Shown: positions 1-6,014 of the stretch, one piece after another
Layout of the letters: each line of letters begins with the position of its first letter
Position numbering within the stretch: the first letter of the stretch is position 1
Origin: an uncultured Oscillospiraceae bacterium
GTDB lineage: Bacteria > Bacillota > Clostridia > Oscillospirales > Oscillospiraceae
Assembly (NCBI GenBank): GCA_934643765.1
Contig: CAKUCT010000024.1
Location: 1 to 14,552 of the forward strand
DNA length: 14,552 nucleotides
Reading direction: 5' to 3'
The notes under the pieces: model-generated
What the model saw: only the letters and a program-made list of their open reading frames with translations
Database searches by the model: none
What the model was told of the DNA's origin: nothing
Position numbers and translations under genes: made by a program

Positions 1-1722
1 GTGATGGCGCAGGCCGTCAAGCGCCTGTATCCGGAGGTCAAGCTCGCCATCGGCCCGTCGATCGACAACGGCTTCTATTATGACTTCGACGCCCCGTTCA
101 ACTTCACCCAGGAGCATCTGGACGCGATCGAAGCGGAGATGCGCAAGATCTGCAAGGAAAAGCTGAAGCTTGAGCGCTTTGAGCTGCCGCGCGAGGAAGC
201 CATCAAGTATATGGAAGAGAAGCAGGAGCCCTATAAGGTTGAGCTTATCAACGATCTTCCCGAAGACGCACACATTTCGTTCTACACCCAGGGCGAGTTT
301 ACCGACCTCTGCGCCGGCCCCCACCTGGACTCCACCGGCCGCATCAAGGGCAACGCCATCAAGCTGACGCAGTGCTGCGGCGCATACTGGCGCGGCGACT
401 CCAAGCGCAAGATGCTGCAGAGAATCTACGCCGTCGCCTTCCCGAAGAAGGACGATCTTGACGAGTATCTGGCCCAGCAGGCAGAGGCGCTCAAGCGCGA
501 CCACAATAAGCTCGGCCGTGAACTGGAATACTTCACAACGGTTGACTGCATCGGCCAGGGTCTGCCGATTCTGCTGCCGAAGGGCGCGCGCGTCATTCAG
601 CTGCTGCAGCGCTGGGTTGAGGACGTGGAGCAGGCGCATGGATATCTGCTTACCAAGACGCCACTGATGGCGAAGCGCGACCTCTATAAGATCTCCGGTC
701 ACTGGGATCATTATCTTGACGGCATGTTCGTTCTGGGCGATCCGCAGGACGAAACGAAAGAGTGCTTCGCGCTGCGCCCGATGACCTGCCCGTTCCAGTA
801 TCAGGTGTTCCTGAACCGCGGCAGAAGCTACCGCGATCTTCCGATGCGTCTGGGCGAGACGTCGACGCTGTTCCGCAACGAGGACTCCGGTGAAATGCAC
901 GGCCTGATTCGTGTGCGTCAGTTCACAATCTCTGAGGGCCATCTGATTCTCCGCCCGGATCAGCTCGAAGACGAGTTCCGTGATTGCCTGGATCTGGCCA
1001 AGTACTGCCTGGGCACGGTGGGGCTGCTGGATAAGTGCACGTTCCGCTTCTCGCAGTGGGATCCAGCGAACCCCAAGAACAAGTATGAGGGCACCAAGGA
1101 GCAGTGGGACCATGCGCAGAGCGTTATGGCGAAGATTCTGGACGACCTGGATGTGAAGTACGACGTCGGCATTGACGAGGCTGCATTCTATGGCCCGAAG
1201 CTTGACATTCAGTATAAGAACGTCTACGGTAAGGAAGATACCCTTGTCACGATTCAGATCGACATGCTGCTGGCGGAGCGCTTCGGCATGTACTACACCG
1301 ATGAAAACGGCGAAAAGAAGCTGCCGTACATCATCCACAGAACGAGCCTCGGCTGCTACGAGCGGACGCTTGCCTACCTGATCGAGACCTACGCAGGCGC
1401 GCTGCCGACATGGATGGCGCCGGAGCAGGTCCGCTTCCTGCCGGTTACGGACCGTGCGGTTGATTACTGCAAGGAGCAGGCTGCAAAACTTACCGCGCAG
1501 GGCTATCGCGTGACGGTTGATACCCGCAGCGAAAAGATTGGTAAGAAGATCCGCGACGGTCAGATGGAAAAAATTCCGTATATGCTGGTTGTCGGCGACC
1601 GCGATATCGAAAACGGTACAGTTTCCCCGCGCCACCGCGCAGACGGCGATCTGGGCGCGATGAGCCTGGACGCATTCGCGGCGATCCTCAAGGGAGTTGT
1701 CGACTCCAAGAGCCAGAAGTAA
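1..1722 (+). CDS. thrS: Threonyl-tRNA synthetase, 3' part (5' end outside window)
   Basis: Class II synthetase that charges tRNA-Thr in the cytoplasm. The reading frame is open from base 1, so the first codon (GTG) is not taken as the start: the N-terminal TGS domain and the beginning of the editing domain are missing compared with a usual length near 640 residues. Seen here: the editing-domain signature DLCAGPH (about 102-108), GAYWRGDS, the catalytic-core motif 2 region with RNEDSG and HGLIRVRQFT, the motif 3 region with HRTSLGCYER, and a C-terminal anticodon-binding domain (EKIGKKIRDGQ, PYMLVVGDRD). The three zinc ligands of the family are recognisable: Cys in PMTCPF, His in SEGHLI and His in HRTSLG. 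The segment is PMTCPFQ where E. coli has NCPGH, so this is a variant subtype. The gene ends 21 bases before a bidirectional terminator and converges on the HAAS gene. The family assignment is certain. Confidence 0.97.
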   Translation: MMAQAVKRLYPEVKLAIGPSIDNGFYYDFDAPFNFTQEHLDAIEAEMRKICKEKLKLERFELPREEAIKYMEEKQEPYKVELINDLPEDAHISFYTQGEFTDLCAGPHLDSTGRIKGNAIKLTQCCGAYWRGDSKRKMLQRIYAVAFPKKDDLDEYLAQQAEALKRDHNKLGRELEYFTTVDCIGQGLPILLPKGARVIQLLQRWVEDVEQAHGYLLTKTPLMAKRDLYKISGHWDHYLDGMFVLGDPQDETKECFALRPMTCPFQYQVFLNRGRSYRDLPMRLGETSTLFRNEDSGEMHGLIRVRQFTISEGHLILRPDQLEDEFRDCLDLAKYCLGTVGLLDKCTFRFSQWDPANPKNKYEGTKEQWDHAQSVMAKILDDLDVKYDVGIDEAAFYGPKLDIQYKNVYGKEDTLVTIQIDMLLAERFGMYYTDENGEKKLPYIIHRTSLGCYERTLAYLIETYAGALPTWMAPEQVRFLPVTDRAVDYCKEQAAKLTAQGYRVTVDTRSEKIGKKIRDGQMEKIPYMLVVGDRDIENGTVSPRHRADGDLGAMSLDAFAAILKGVVDSKSQK

Positions 1723-1743
1723 GTTATCGCGTTATAAAAAAGT

Positions 1744-1771
1744 GCCGCCCGCCAAGTATTTGGCGGGCGGC
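1744..1771. terminator. Bidirectional intrinsic terminator between thrS and the HAAS gene
   Basis: A perfect 12-bp stem (1744-1755 with 1760-1771, GCCGCCCGCCAA and its complement) has a GTAT loop. It is followed on the plus strand by TTTCTTATTT and on the minus strand by ACTTTTTTATA. It sits between two convergent stop codons, so it can end both transcripts. Confidence 0.93.
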
Positions 1772-1775
1772 TTTC

Positions 1776-2267
1776 TTATTTATCATGTTGGCCTTTGGGC
1801 CTGCACCGGCGCAGCAGGATATATCCGACGCTGCCTGCGATAAGGACAAGCGCGGCAATCAGCCGCTGCGTCTGCATAGAGCTCTGCGTCGAAGAGATGA
1901 AAATGGCCGTCGGGCCGTCTGCGCCGCCGATGACGCCGACATTGTGGTTGACCGGCCAAAGCAGCAACTCCGCGAGGTTCCCGGACAGCAGCACCAGCGC
2001 CGCGGCAATCGCGGCGGCCAGGCACAAAAAACGCCAGGGGCTCTTGCGCAGCACCTTGTCCTGCAGTCCTTCGCACAGATCGGCGGCAGCCTGCGCAGGC
2101 GCGCCGAGCGCGGCGAGAATTTCATCGTCACTCTGGCCGGATTCGCGGCGCGAGGCGATGGAGCTTTCTAAATCCTCCATCACGCGCTTTCGATAGGCAG
2201 CGGGAAGCGGCAGACGGCGGCGCACGGCGCGCAGATAGCGCCGGATTTTGGAATGCTGGTCAGACAT
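1776..2267 (-). CDS. Small HAAS/DUF1700-like membrane protein with an OadB-type GGADGPTAIF motif
   Basis: A 163-residue protein. The start MSDQHSK was chosen because AGGAGG lies just upstream inside padR; a frame opening at 2420 is longer but its extra residues look non-coding. The ATG overlaps the padR stop by 8 bases, so translation is probably coupled. Residues 7-71 are charged and helical with a SDDEILAALGAPAQAAADL stretch, typical of the HAAS (DUF1700) domain found beside PadR regulators. One hydrophobic helix (about 78-103) and another (about 136-152) frame a short loop, GVIGGADGPTAIFIS (111-125). That loop matches the conserved functional segment of the beta subunit of sodium-pumping decarboxylases (OAD_beta). 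The protein is far too small to be that pump. The likely role is an envelope or stress-related partner of the PadR regulator, but its biochemical function is unknown. Confidence 0.85.
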   Translation of the reverse strand: MSDQHSKIRRYLRAVRRRLPLPAAYRKRVMEDLESSIASRRESGQSDDEILAALGAPAQAAADLCEGLQDKVLRKSPWRFLCLAAAIAAALVLLSGNLAELLLWPVNHNVGVIGGADGPTAIFISSTQSSMQTQRLIAALVLIAGSVGYILLRRCRPKGQHDK

Positions 2268-2610
2268 CGGAAGAACCTCCTTCATAAAATTGCTCGACGG
2301 TCCGGGAAAATGAACACCAGAGCTGCCGCTGGCGGCGGCTTTCGGCCAGACCCTGCTCGGTGGCGGAATAGATCTTTTTGGGCGCGGCGCGGCCCTCCGG
2401 GGCCAGCCAGCCGGAGGCAATCATTCCGCTGTCCTCCAGCCGGTAGAGAATCGGGTAGAGCGTCCCCTCCTTGAGCGTAAACAGGCCGCCGGAGCGCTGG
2501 CGCAGGCGCAGCAGAAGCTCATAGCCGTAGCCCGGCTGCTCGCAGATGGTCTGCAGCACCAGCATTTCCAGAACGCCCTTTTTCAGCTGCTGCAGGAACC
2601 GGTCTTCCAT
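2260..2610 (-). CDS. PadR-family transcriptional regulator
   Basis: A 116-residue regulator of the short PadR type (usual length about 105-115). The start MEDRFLQQL follows GAGGTGG on the minus strand. The winged helix-turn-helix is clear: KGVLEMLVLQTICEQPGYGYEL (about 11-32), then the recognition region LKEGTLYPILYRLEDSGMI (46-64), the wing with KKIYSATEQG (78-87), and a short C-terminal helix for dimerisation. Such proteins are cytoplasmic repressors that often regulate themselves and a co-transcribed membrane protein. Here the downstream partner is the HAAS-like protein, overlapping by 8 bases. A 21-bp palindrome overlaps its own promoter, consistent with autorepression (inference). The inducing signal cannot be told from sequence. 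Confidence 0.94.
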   Translation of the reverse strand: MEDRFLQQLKKGVLEMLVLQTICEQPGYGYELLLRLRQRSGGLFTLKEGTLYPILYRLEDSGMIASGWLAPEGRAAPKKIYSATEQGLAESRRQRQLWCSFSRTVEQFYEGGSSDV

Positions 2611-2631
2611 AGAACCACCTCGCAGAATCAA

Positions 2632-2652
2632 ATACTTAGCATTGCTAAATAT
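2632..2652. promoter_or_regulatory. Palindromic operator before padR
   Basis: On the plus strand ATACTTAGCA, one central T, then TGCTAAATAT: two 10-base half-sites complementary at 9 of 10 positions. It starts right at the end of the padR -10 box and covers the expected transcription start. This is the usual place for autorepression by a PadR dimer. That PadR binds here is inferred. Confidence 0.7.
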
Positions 2653-2681
2653 CTTATAACAAAAAATATGCCGACTGTCAA
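2653..2681 (-). promoter_or_regulatory. Promoter of the padR-HAAS operon
   Basis: Minus strand TTGACA (2681-2676, perfect -35), a 17-base spacer, then TATAAG (2658-2653, 5 of 6 for the -10). It is about 43 bases upstream of the padR ATG. Confidence 0.82.
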
Positions 2682-2732
2682 GTCCTGACCGACAGCGCAT
2701 GCGCTTAAACGCCTGTTTTTCCGCTGATAAAA

Positions 2733-2759
2733 GCCGCCTGTCAAGTCCTGACAGGCGGC
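2733..2759 (-). terminator. Intrinsic terminator of the ABC-transporter operon
   Basis: A perfect 11-bp stem (2733-2743 with 2749-2759) has an AGTCC loop on the plus strand. On the minus strand the stem is followed by TTTTATC, just after the ATPase stop. It separates the transporter operon from the padR promoter. Confidence 0.85.
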
Positions 2760-2782
2760 TTGCGGTTTTGAATTGAGTAAAA

Positions 2783-3577
2783 TCAGCTCAGAAGGACGGC
2801 GTCCGTCTCCTCCTGCTGTCCGGCCAGCGCGGCAAAGCGGTCGAGCAGATCCTGTTTTGTGAGCTTTTTCTTTTCTTCGCCGGAAATGTCGAGGATGATC
2901 CGGCCCTCGTTCATCATAATCAGACGGTTGCCGTGGATGATCGCGTCTTTCATGTTGTGGGTGATCATCAGGGCCGTCAGGCCGTTTTCTTCCACGATTT
3001 TATCAGACAGCTCCAGTACCTTCGCGGCTGTCGCCGGGTCAAGCGCTGCGGTGTGCTCGTCGAGCAGCAGCAGCTTTGGCTTTTGCAGCGACGCCATCAG
3101 AAGCGTCAGCGCCTGCCGCTGGCCGCCGGAGAGCAGGCCAACCTTGTCGGTCATCCGCTTGTCAAGTCCCAGGCCGAGCGACTGCAGCCGGACGCGGAAC
3201 TCCTCGCGTTCCTGCTTGGTGATGCCCCAGCGAAGCGTGCGCTTTTTGCCGCGGCGGGCGGCCAGAGCGAGGTTCTCTTCGATCTGCATGTTCGGCGCCG
3301 TGCCGAGCATCGGGTCCTGAAAGACTCTGCCGATGAAAGCCGCGCGCTTGTACTCGGGAAGCGCGGTGACGTCGGTGCCGTCAATCACGATGGAGCCGGA
3401 GTCAACCGGCCAGACGCCTGCGATGGCGTTGAGAAGCGTGGATTTGCCTGCGCCGTTGCCGCCGATGACGGTGACAAAATCGCCGTCAGAGAGCGTCAGG
3501 CTCAGATCCTGCAGCGCGCGCTTGGCGTGAATGGTGCCGGGGTGGAAGGTCTTCGAGATGGATTTAAGTTCAAGCAT
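2783..3577 (-). CDS. ABC importer ATP-binding protein (TrpZ-like)
   Basis: A 264-residue cytoplasmic ATPase that powers the importer. Motifs in order: Walker A GGNGAGKS (39-46), Q-loop Gln87 (VFQDP), signature LSGGQ (149-153), Walker B LLLLDE (169-174), D-loop ALD (178-180) and switch His207 (ITHNM). The start MLELKSISK was chosen for AGGAGG about 8 bases upstream; an in-frame ATG 51 bases earlier has no comparable site and lies deep in the permease gene. The ATG overlaps the permease stop by 8 bases, indicating translational coupling. The AFIGRVFQDPMLGTAPNMQI segment resembles the ATPases that accompany ABC_sub_bind lipoproteins (TrpXYZ-like sets). Third gene of the operon, ending just before a terminator. 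Confidence 0.94.
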   Translation of the reverse strand: MLELKSISKTFHPGTIHAKRALQDLSLTLSDGDFVTVIGGNGAGKSTLLNAIAGVWPVDSGSIVIDGTDVTALPEYKRAAFIGRVFQDPMLGTAPNMQIEENLALAARRGKKRTLRWGITKQEREEFRVRLQSLGLGLDKRMTDKVGLLSGGQRQALTLLMASLQKPKLLLLDEHTAALDPATAAKVLELSDKIVEENGLTALMITHNMKDAIIHGNRLIMMNEGRIILDISGEEKKKLTKQDLLDRFAALAGQQEETDAVLLS

Positions 3578-4547
3578 GACGGCTGCCTCCTTTTGCGCTC
3601 TTGGCAAACGAGCTTCTTCTCTGTTCACGTAAATAAGGAACAGCCAGGAAGATCGCGACGATCAGGGCGGTGAAGAGCTTGAGATCGTTCGGGTCGAGCT
3701 TGAGCCAGAGGATGAGCACCATGACCGCGTAGTACACAACGCCGCCGAAGACGACGAACATCAGCCGGACAGCAAAATTGCAGCCCTTGCGGAAAACGGC
3801 GTCGCACAGAACCTCGCCGATGATGATGGCGGCAAGGCCGATGACGATCGCGCCGCGGCCCATCGAGACGTCCGCTGTGCCCTGAAATTGGGTCATCAGA
3901 CCGCCTGCCAAGGCGACCATGCCGTTTGCAAGCGCCAGGCCGAGCAGTTTCATGTTGTTGATGTTGATGCCCTGCGCGCGGCTCATGGAGGGATTAGCAC
4001 CTGTGGCGCGCATGGCGCTTCCCTGCTCGGTGCCGAAGTACCAGTAAAGAAGCGCAATCAGCGCCGCCGAGAGAAACAGGCCGACAATCAGGGCCTGCGG
4101 CACATACAGCGACGAGAGCAGAAAGCCCTTGCCGTTTGTTTCCCAGAACACGCCGAAGTTTTTGATGCTGGCCGTCTGGTTGGCCTTGCCCATGATGCGC
4201 AGGTTGATGGAATACAGGGCGAACTGCGTCAGGATGCCGGCGAGAATCGCAGGAATGCCGAACTTTGTGTGAAGCAGGCCCGTGCAAAGGCCGGTCAGAA
4301 TGCCGACCAGCACGGCAATCAGCAGCGCCGCCCAGGCGGGAAGGCCCCGCAGGAGCAGCATAACCGTGACGGCTCCGCCGGTGGCAAACGATCCGTCGAC
4401 CGTCAGGTCAGAGACATTGAGCAGACGGAACGTGATATACACGCCCAGCGCCATAATGCCCCAGATGATGCCCTGCGCAGCAGCGGCGGGCATGCGGGAG
4501 AGTAGATTCGGAATGCTCAGCGAAGACAGGTAGTTCAGAAGCTCCAT
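3570..4547 (-). CDS. ABC importer permease (BPD_transp_2 family, TrpY-like)
   Basis: A 325-residue integral membrane protein with about eight or nine hydrophobic helices, of the branched-chain/ribose permease superfamily. Recognisable segments: GIIWGIMALGVYITFRLLNV near the N-terminus, the LTVDGSFATGGA stretch typical of this subfamily, and the cytoplasmic loop GSAMRATGANPSMSRAQGIN (roughly 176-195) that would couple to the ATPase. A Ser/Lys/Arg-rich tail follows the last helix. The start ATG has AAAGGAG about 9 bases upstream, and 32 bases separate it from the lipoprotein gene. It forms the membrane channel of the importer. The substrate is not readable from the protein itself; the Tyr/Phe leader peptide upstream of the operon suggests an aromatic amino acid (inference). 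Confidence 0.93.
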   Translation of the reverse strand: MELLNYLSSLSIPNLLSRMPAAAAQGIIWGIMALGVYITFRLLNVSDLTVDGSFATGGAVTVMLLLRGLPAWAALLIAVLVGILTGLCTGLLHTKFGIPAILAGILTQFALYSINLRIMGKANQTASIKNFGVFWETNGKGFLLSSLYVPQALIVGLFLSAALIALLYWYFGTEQGSAMRATGANPSMSRAQGININNMKLLGLALANGMVALAGGLMTQFQGTADVSMGRGAIVIGLAAIIIGEVLCDAVFRKGCNFAVRLMFVVFGGVVYYAVMVLILWLKLDPNDLKLFTALIVAIFLAVPYLREQRRSSFAKSAKGGSRHA

Positions 4548-4579
4548 TGGGGCTTATCTCCTTTCAGATTGGTTCCGGA

Positions 4580-5641
4580 TCAGCCGATTGCAACGTAATC
4601 GGACGGAACAGTGATGCCAAGGGTCTCGCAGCGTGCTGCGTCGTACTTCTTGACAGGGTTCTGGTAGTATTCGATCGGCATTTCGGAGACATCGGACTCG
4701 CCGGTCAGAATCTTGGCGGCCATAGCGCCGGTCGTGCGGCCGAGCTCATAGTAGTCGATAGAGAGCGTTGCAATGCCGCAGCCCTTGCAGATGCCTTCCT
4801 CACCGGTAACGATGGGAACGCCGGCGGGCTCTGCAACGTTGTTAATGGCTTCGGTGCAAGAAGCGGCGGTGTTGTCGGTCGGGATGTACAGCGCGTCGCA
4901 GTCGTCGCAGGCGGTCTGCGTGACGGTGGCGACATCGTTGGAGTCAGCGAAAGTGTAGACGTTGACGGTCACACCGGCCTCTTCCAGCGCAGCCTTTACA
5001 ACGTTTGCCTGATAGACGGAGTTTGCTTCTGCGGAGCAGTAGAGAATGCCGACGGTCTTTGCATCGGGCAGGAGCTCCATGAGCATCTGGGCCTGCTGAT
5101 CGAGCGGAGCCAGATCGGATGTGCCGGAGATGTTGCCGCCGACAGTGCCGTTGAAGTCGGCAATGTCAAGTGCAACACCGTACTCGGTAACAGCGGTGCC
5201 GAGGATGGGGATGGTCTGCGTTGCGGTGGAAGCGGCCTGCAGGGCGGGCGTTGCGTTGGCGAGAATCAGATCAACGTTGCTCGCGACAAAGCCGGTGACA
5301 ATCGTGCCGCAGGTGGGAATGTCGTTGGAGGCGTTCTTCAGATCGAACGTGACCTGACCGGGCAGCGCTTCATTGAGCGCGTCCATAAAGCCGTTGGTAG
5401 CAGCGTCGAGCGCGTCATGCTGGACGAGCTGGCAGATGCCGACAACATACTGCTGGGCATCGGCAGCGGGCTCCTCAGTGGCTTCTTCAGAAGCGTCGGA
5501 GGTATCAGTGGGTTCAGCCGTTTCGGCGGGAGCTTCGGTGGAAGCATCCGTGGAAGCGGCGGGAGTGTCGGTTTTCTGGGCGCAGGCAGCCAGGCTCAGG
5601 CAGAGCACGGCGCACAGCAGCAGGGCAAGCAGCTTTTTCAT
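4580..5641 (-). CDS. ABC importer substrate-binding lipoprotein (ABC_sub_bind, TrpX-like)
   Basis: A 353-residue lipoprotein. The start MKKLLALLL was chosen for its signal peptide and AAGGAGA about 9 bases upstream; an in-frame ATG at 5689 would add 16 residues in front of the signal peptide. Lipobox LAAC with Cys20 as the lipidated residue. Residues 22-63 are a low-complexity Thr/Ala/Glu/Ser/Asp linker that would hold the domain off the membrane. The binding domain begins YVVGICQLVQHDALDAATNGF, the hallmark of the ABC_sub_bind family (PF04392), and continues with PTCGTIVTGFV, ILGTAVTEYGVALD, DAKTVGILYC, YIPTDNTAA and ATLSIDYYELGRTTG. Family members are associated with tryptophan/tyrosine-type or unknown substrates. 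First gene of the operon, reached only by transcripts that pass the attenuator at 5693-5733. Confidence 0.94.
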   Translation of the reverse strand: MKKLLALLLCAVLCLSLAACAQKTDTPAASTDASTEAPAETAEPTDTSDASEEATEEPAADAQQYVVGICQLVQHDALDAATNGFMDALNEALPGQVTFDLKNASNDIPTCGTIVTGFVASNVDLILANATPALQAASTATQTIPILGTAVTEYGVALDIADFNGTVGGNISGTSDLAPLDQQAQMLMELLPDAKTVGILYCSAEANSVYQANVVKAALEEAGVTVNVYTFADSNDVATVTQTACDDCDALYIPTDNTAASCTEAINNVAEPAGVPIVTGEEGICKGCGIATLSIDYYELGRTTGAMAAKILTGESDVSEMPIEYYQNPVKKYDAARCETLGITVPSDYVAIG

Positions 5642-5665
5642 AATTTCATTTCTCCTTTTTGCTGC

Positions 5666-5692
5666 GGAATGCTCCGGTTTGCGGCGCATTCC
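5666..5692 (-). promoter_or_regulatory. Small hairpin in the lipoprotein 5' UTR
   Basis: A 7-bp stem (5666-5672 GGAATGC with 5686-5692 GCATTCC), loop 13 bases. It lies between the attenuator and the ribosome site of the lipoprotein gene. It leaves the AAGGAG free; it might protect the 5' end of processed mRNA (inference). Confidence 0.45.
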
Positions 5693-5733
5693 AAAAATTA
5701 AAACGGCCTCGTCCGGATGGGCGAGACCGTTTT
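5693..5733 (-). terminator. Attenuator terminator in the ABC-operon leader
   Basis: In RNA sense (minus strand) AAAACGG-U-CUCG pairs with CGAG-G-CCGUUUU (5733-5722 with 5711-5700; one U-G pair, then a mismatch and two further pairs). The stem is followed by UUUUAAUUUUUGG. It lies after the leader-peptide stop and 50 bases before the lipoprotein ATG, so it can stop transcription before the structural genes. Confidence 0.88.
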
Positions 5734-5758
5734 GCCTACGAAGCTTTGCAACAAAACG
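5728..5758 (-). promoter_or_regulatory. Predicted antiterminator hairpin
   Basis: RNA-sense CGUUUUGUU (5758-5750) can pair with GGCAAAACG (5736-5728): seven Watson-Crick pairs and two G-U pairs, loop 13 bases. The second arm contains the bases that open the terminator stem, so the two hairpins exclude each other. The first arm starts 10 bases after the leader stop codon. A ribosome resting at the stop would cover it; one stalled at the Tyr/Phe codons would leave it free. The pairing is seen in sequence; the switching is inferred. Confidence 0.65.
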
Positions 5759-5767
5759 TGACGCGAA

Positions 5768-5851
5768 TCAGGACGGAACAACAGGCATGACAAAATAGCG
5801 GCCCGAATAAAATCGTGCCGCGCCGATAAAGTACAGTTTCTTACCGGCCAT
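5768..5851 (-). CDS. Tyr/Phe-rich leader peptide of the ABC importer operon (27 aa)
   Basis: A 27-codon ORF starting MAGKKLYF and ending MPVVPS, with a strong AAGGAG site (5864-5859) 7 bases before its ATG. It starts about 40 bases after the predicted transcription start. Six of its 27 residues are aromatic and they come as three adjacent pairs: Tyr7-Phe8, Phe14-Tyr15 and Tyr19-Phe20 (codons TAC/TTT, TTT/TAT, TAT/TTT). There is no Trp. The ORF is followed by an antiterminator/terminator pair. This is the layout of a ribosome-mediated attenuator that senses charged tRNA-Tyr and tRNA-Phe. The peptide probably has no function of its own. No similar published Clostridial leader is known to me, so the assignment rests on architecture alone. 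Confidence 0.78.
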   Translation of the reverse strand: MAGKKLYFIGAARFYSGRYFVMPVVPS

Positions 5852-5899
5852 GGCTGAGCTCCTTCCCGCCTGTTTGGCGTGGGTTTTGACTACTTTTGC

Positions 5900-5928
5900 A
5901 GTATACTGCTTTAAATGCGTGAAGTCAA
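5900..5928 (-). promoter_or_regulatory. Promoter of the ABC importer operon
   Basis: Minus strand TTGACT (5928-5923), a 17-base spacer and TATACT (5905-5900): five of six matches in each box. Transcription would start near 5893, giving a leader of about 250 nt before the lipoprotein ATG. Confidence 0.88.
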
Positions 5929-6014
5929 GGGGCACGAGCATAGGATATTTCCTGGATAATCTCCAGAAAATTGTGAACAATGACGAAAAACGGTGGCTTG
6001 CCGCGAAAAGCGCC

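Noticed and set aside
2268..2420. N-terminal extension of the HAAS-like protein by 51 residues
   Set aside because: The extra residues are Pro/Arg/Ser-rich shadow of padR; the ATG at 2267 has an AGGAGG site.
2933..3673. Open frame of 246 codons on the plus strand
   Set aside because: Antisense to the ABC ATPase gene, which has every ABC motif; this frame has none.
4547..5701. Open frame of 384 codons on the plus strand
   Set aside because: Antisense to the lipoprotein gene; Gly/Val-rich shadow with no motif or ribosome site.
5750..5888. Long-range pairing CAAAAC..ACGC (5888-5877) with GCGU..GUUUUG (5764-5752) as a protector stem of the attenuator
   Set aside because: The pairing exists, but its first arm lies before the leader ribosome site, so ribosome position in the ORF would not control it directly; kept out of the main model.
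5641..5893. T-box riboswitch before the ABC importer
   Set aside because: I looked for the AGGGTGGNACCGCG-type sequence on the minus strand and found none; there is no GGTGG in the leader. A translated Tyr/Phe ORF with competing hairpins explains the terminator better.
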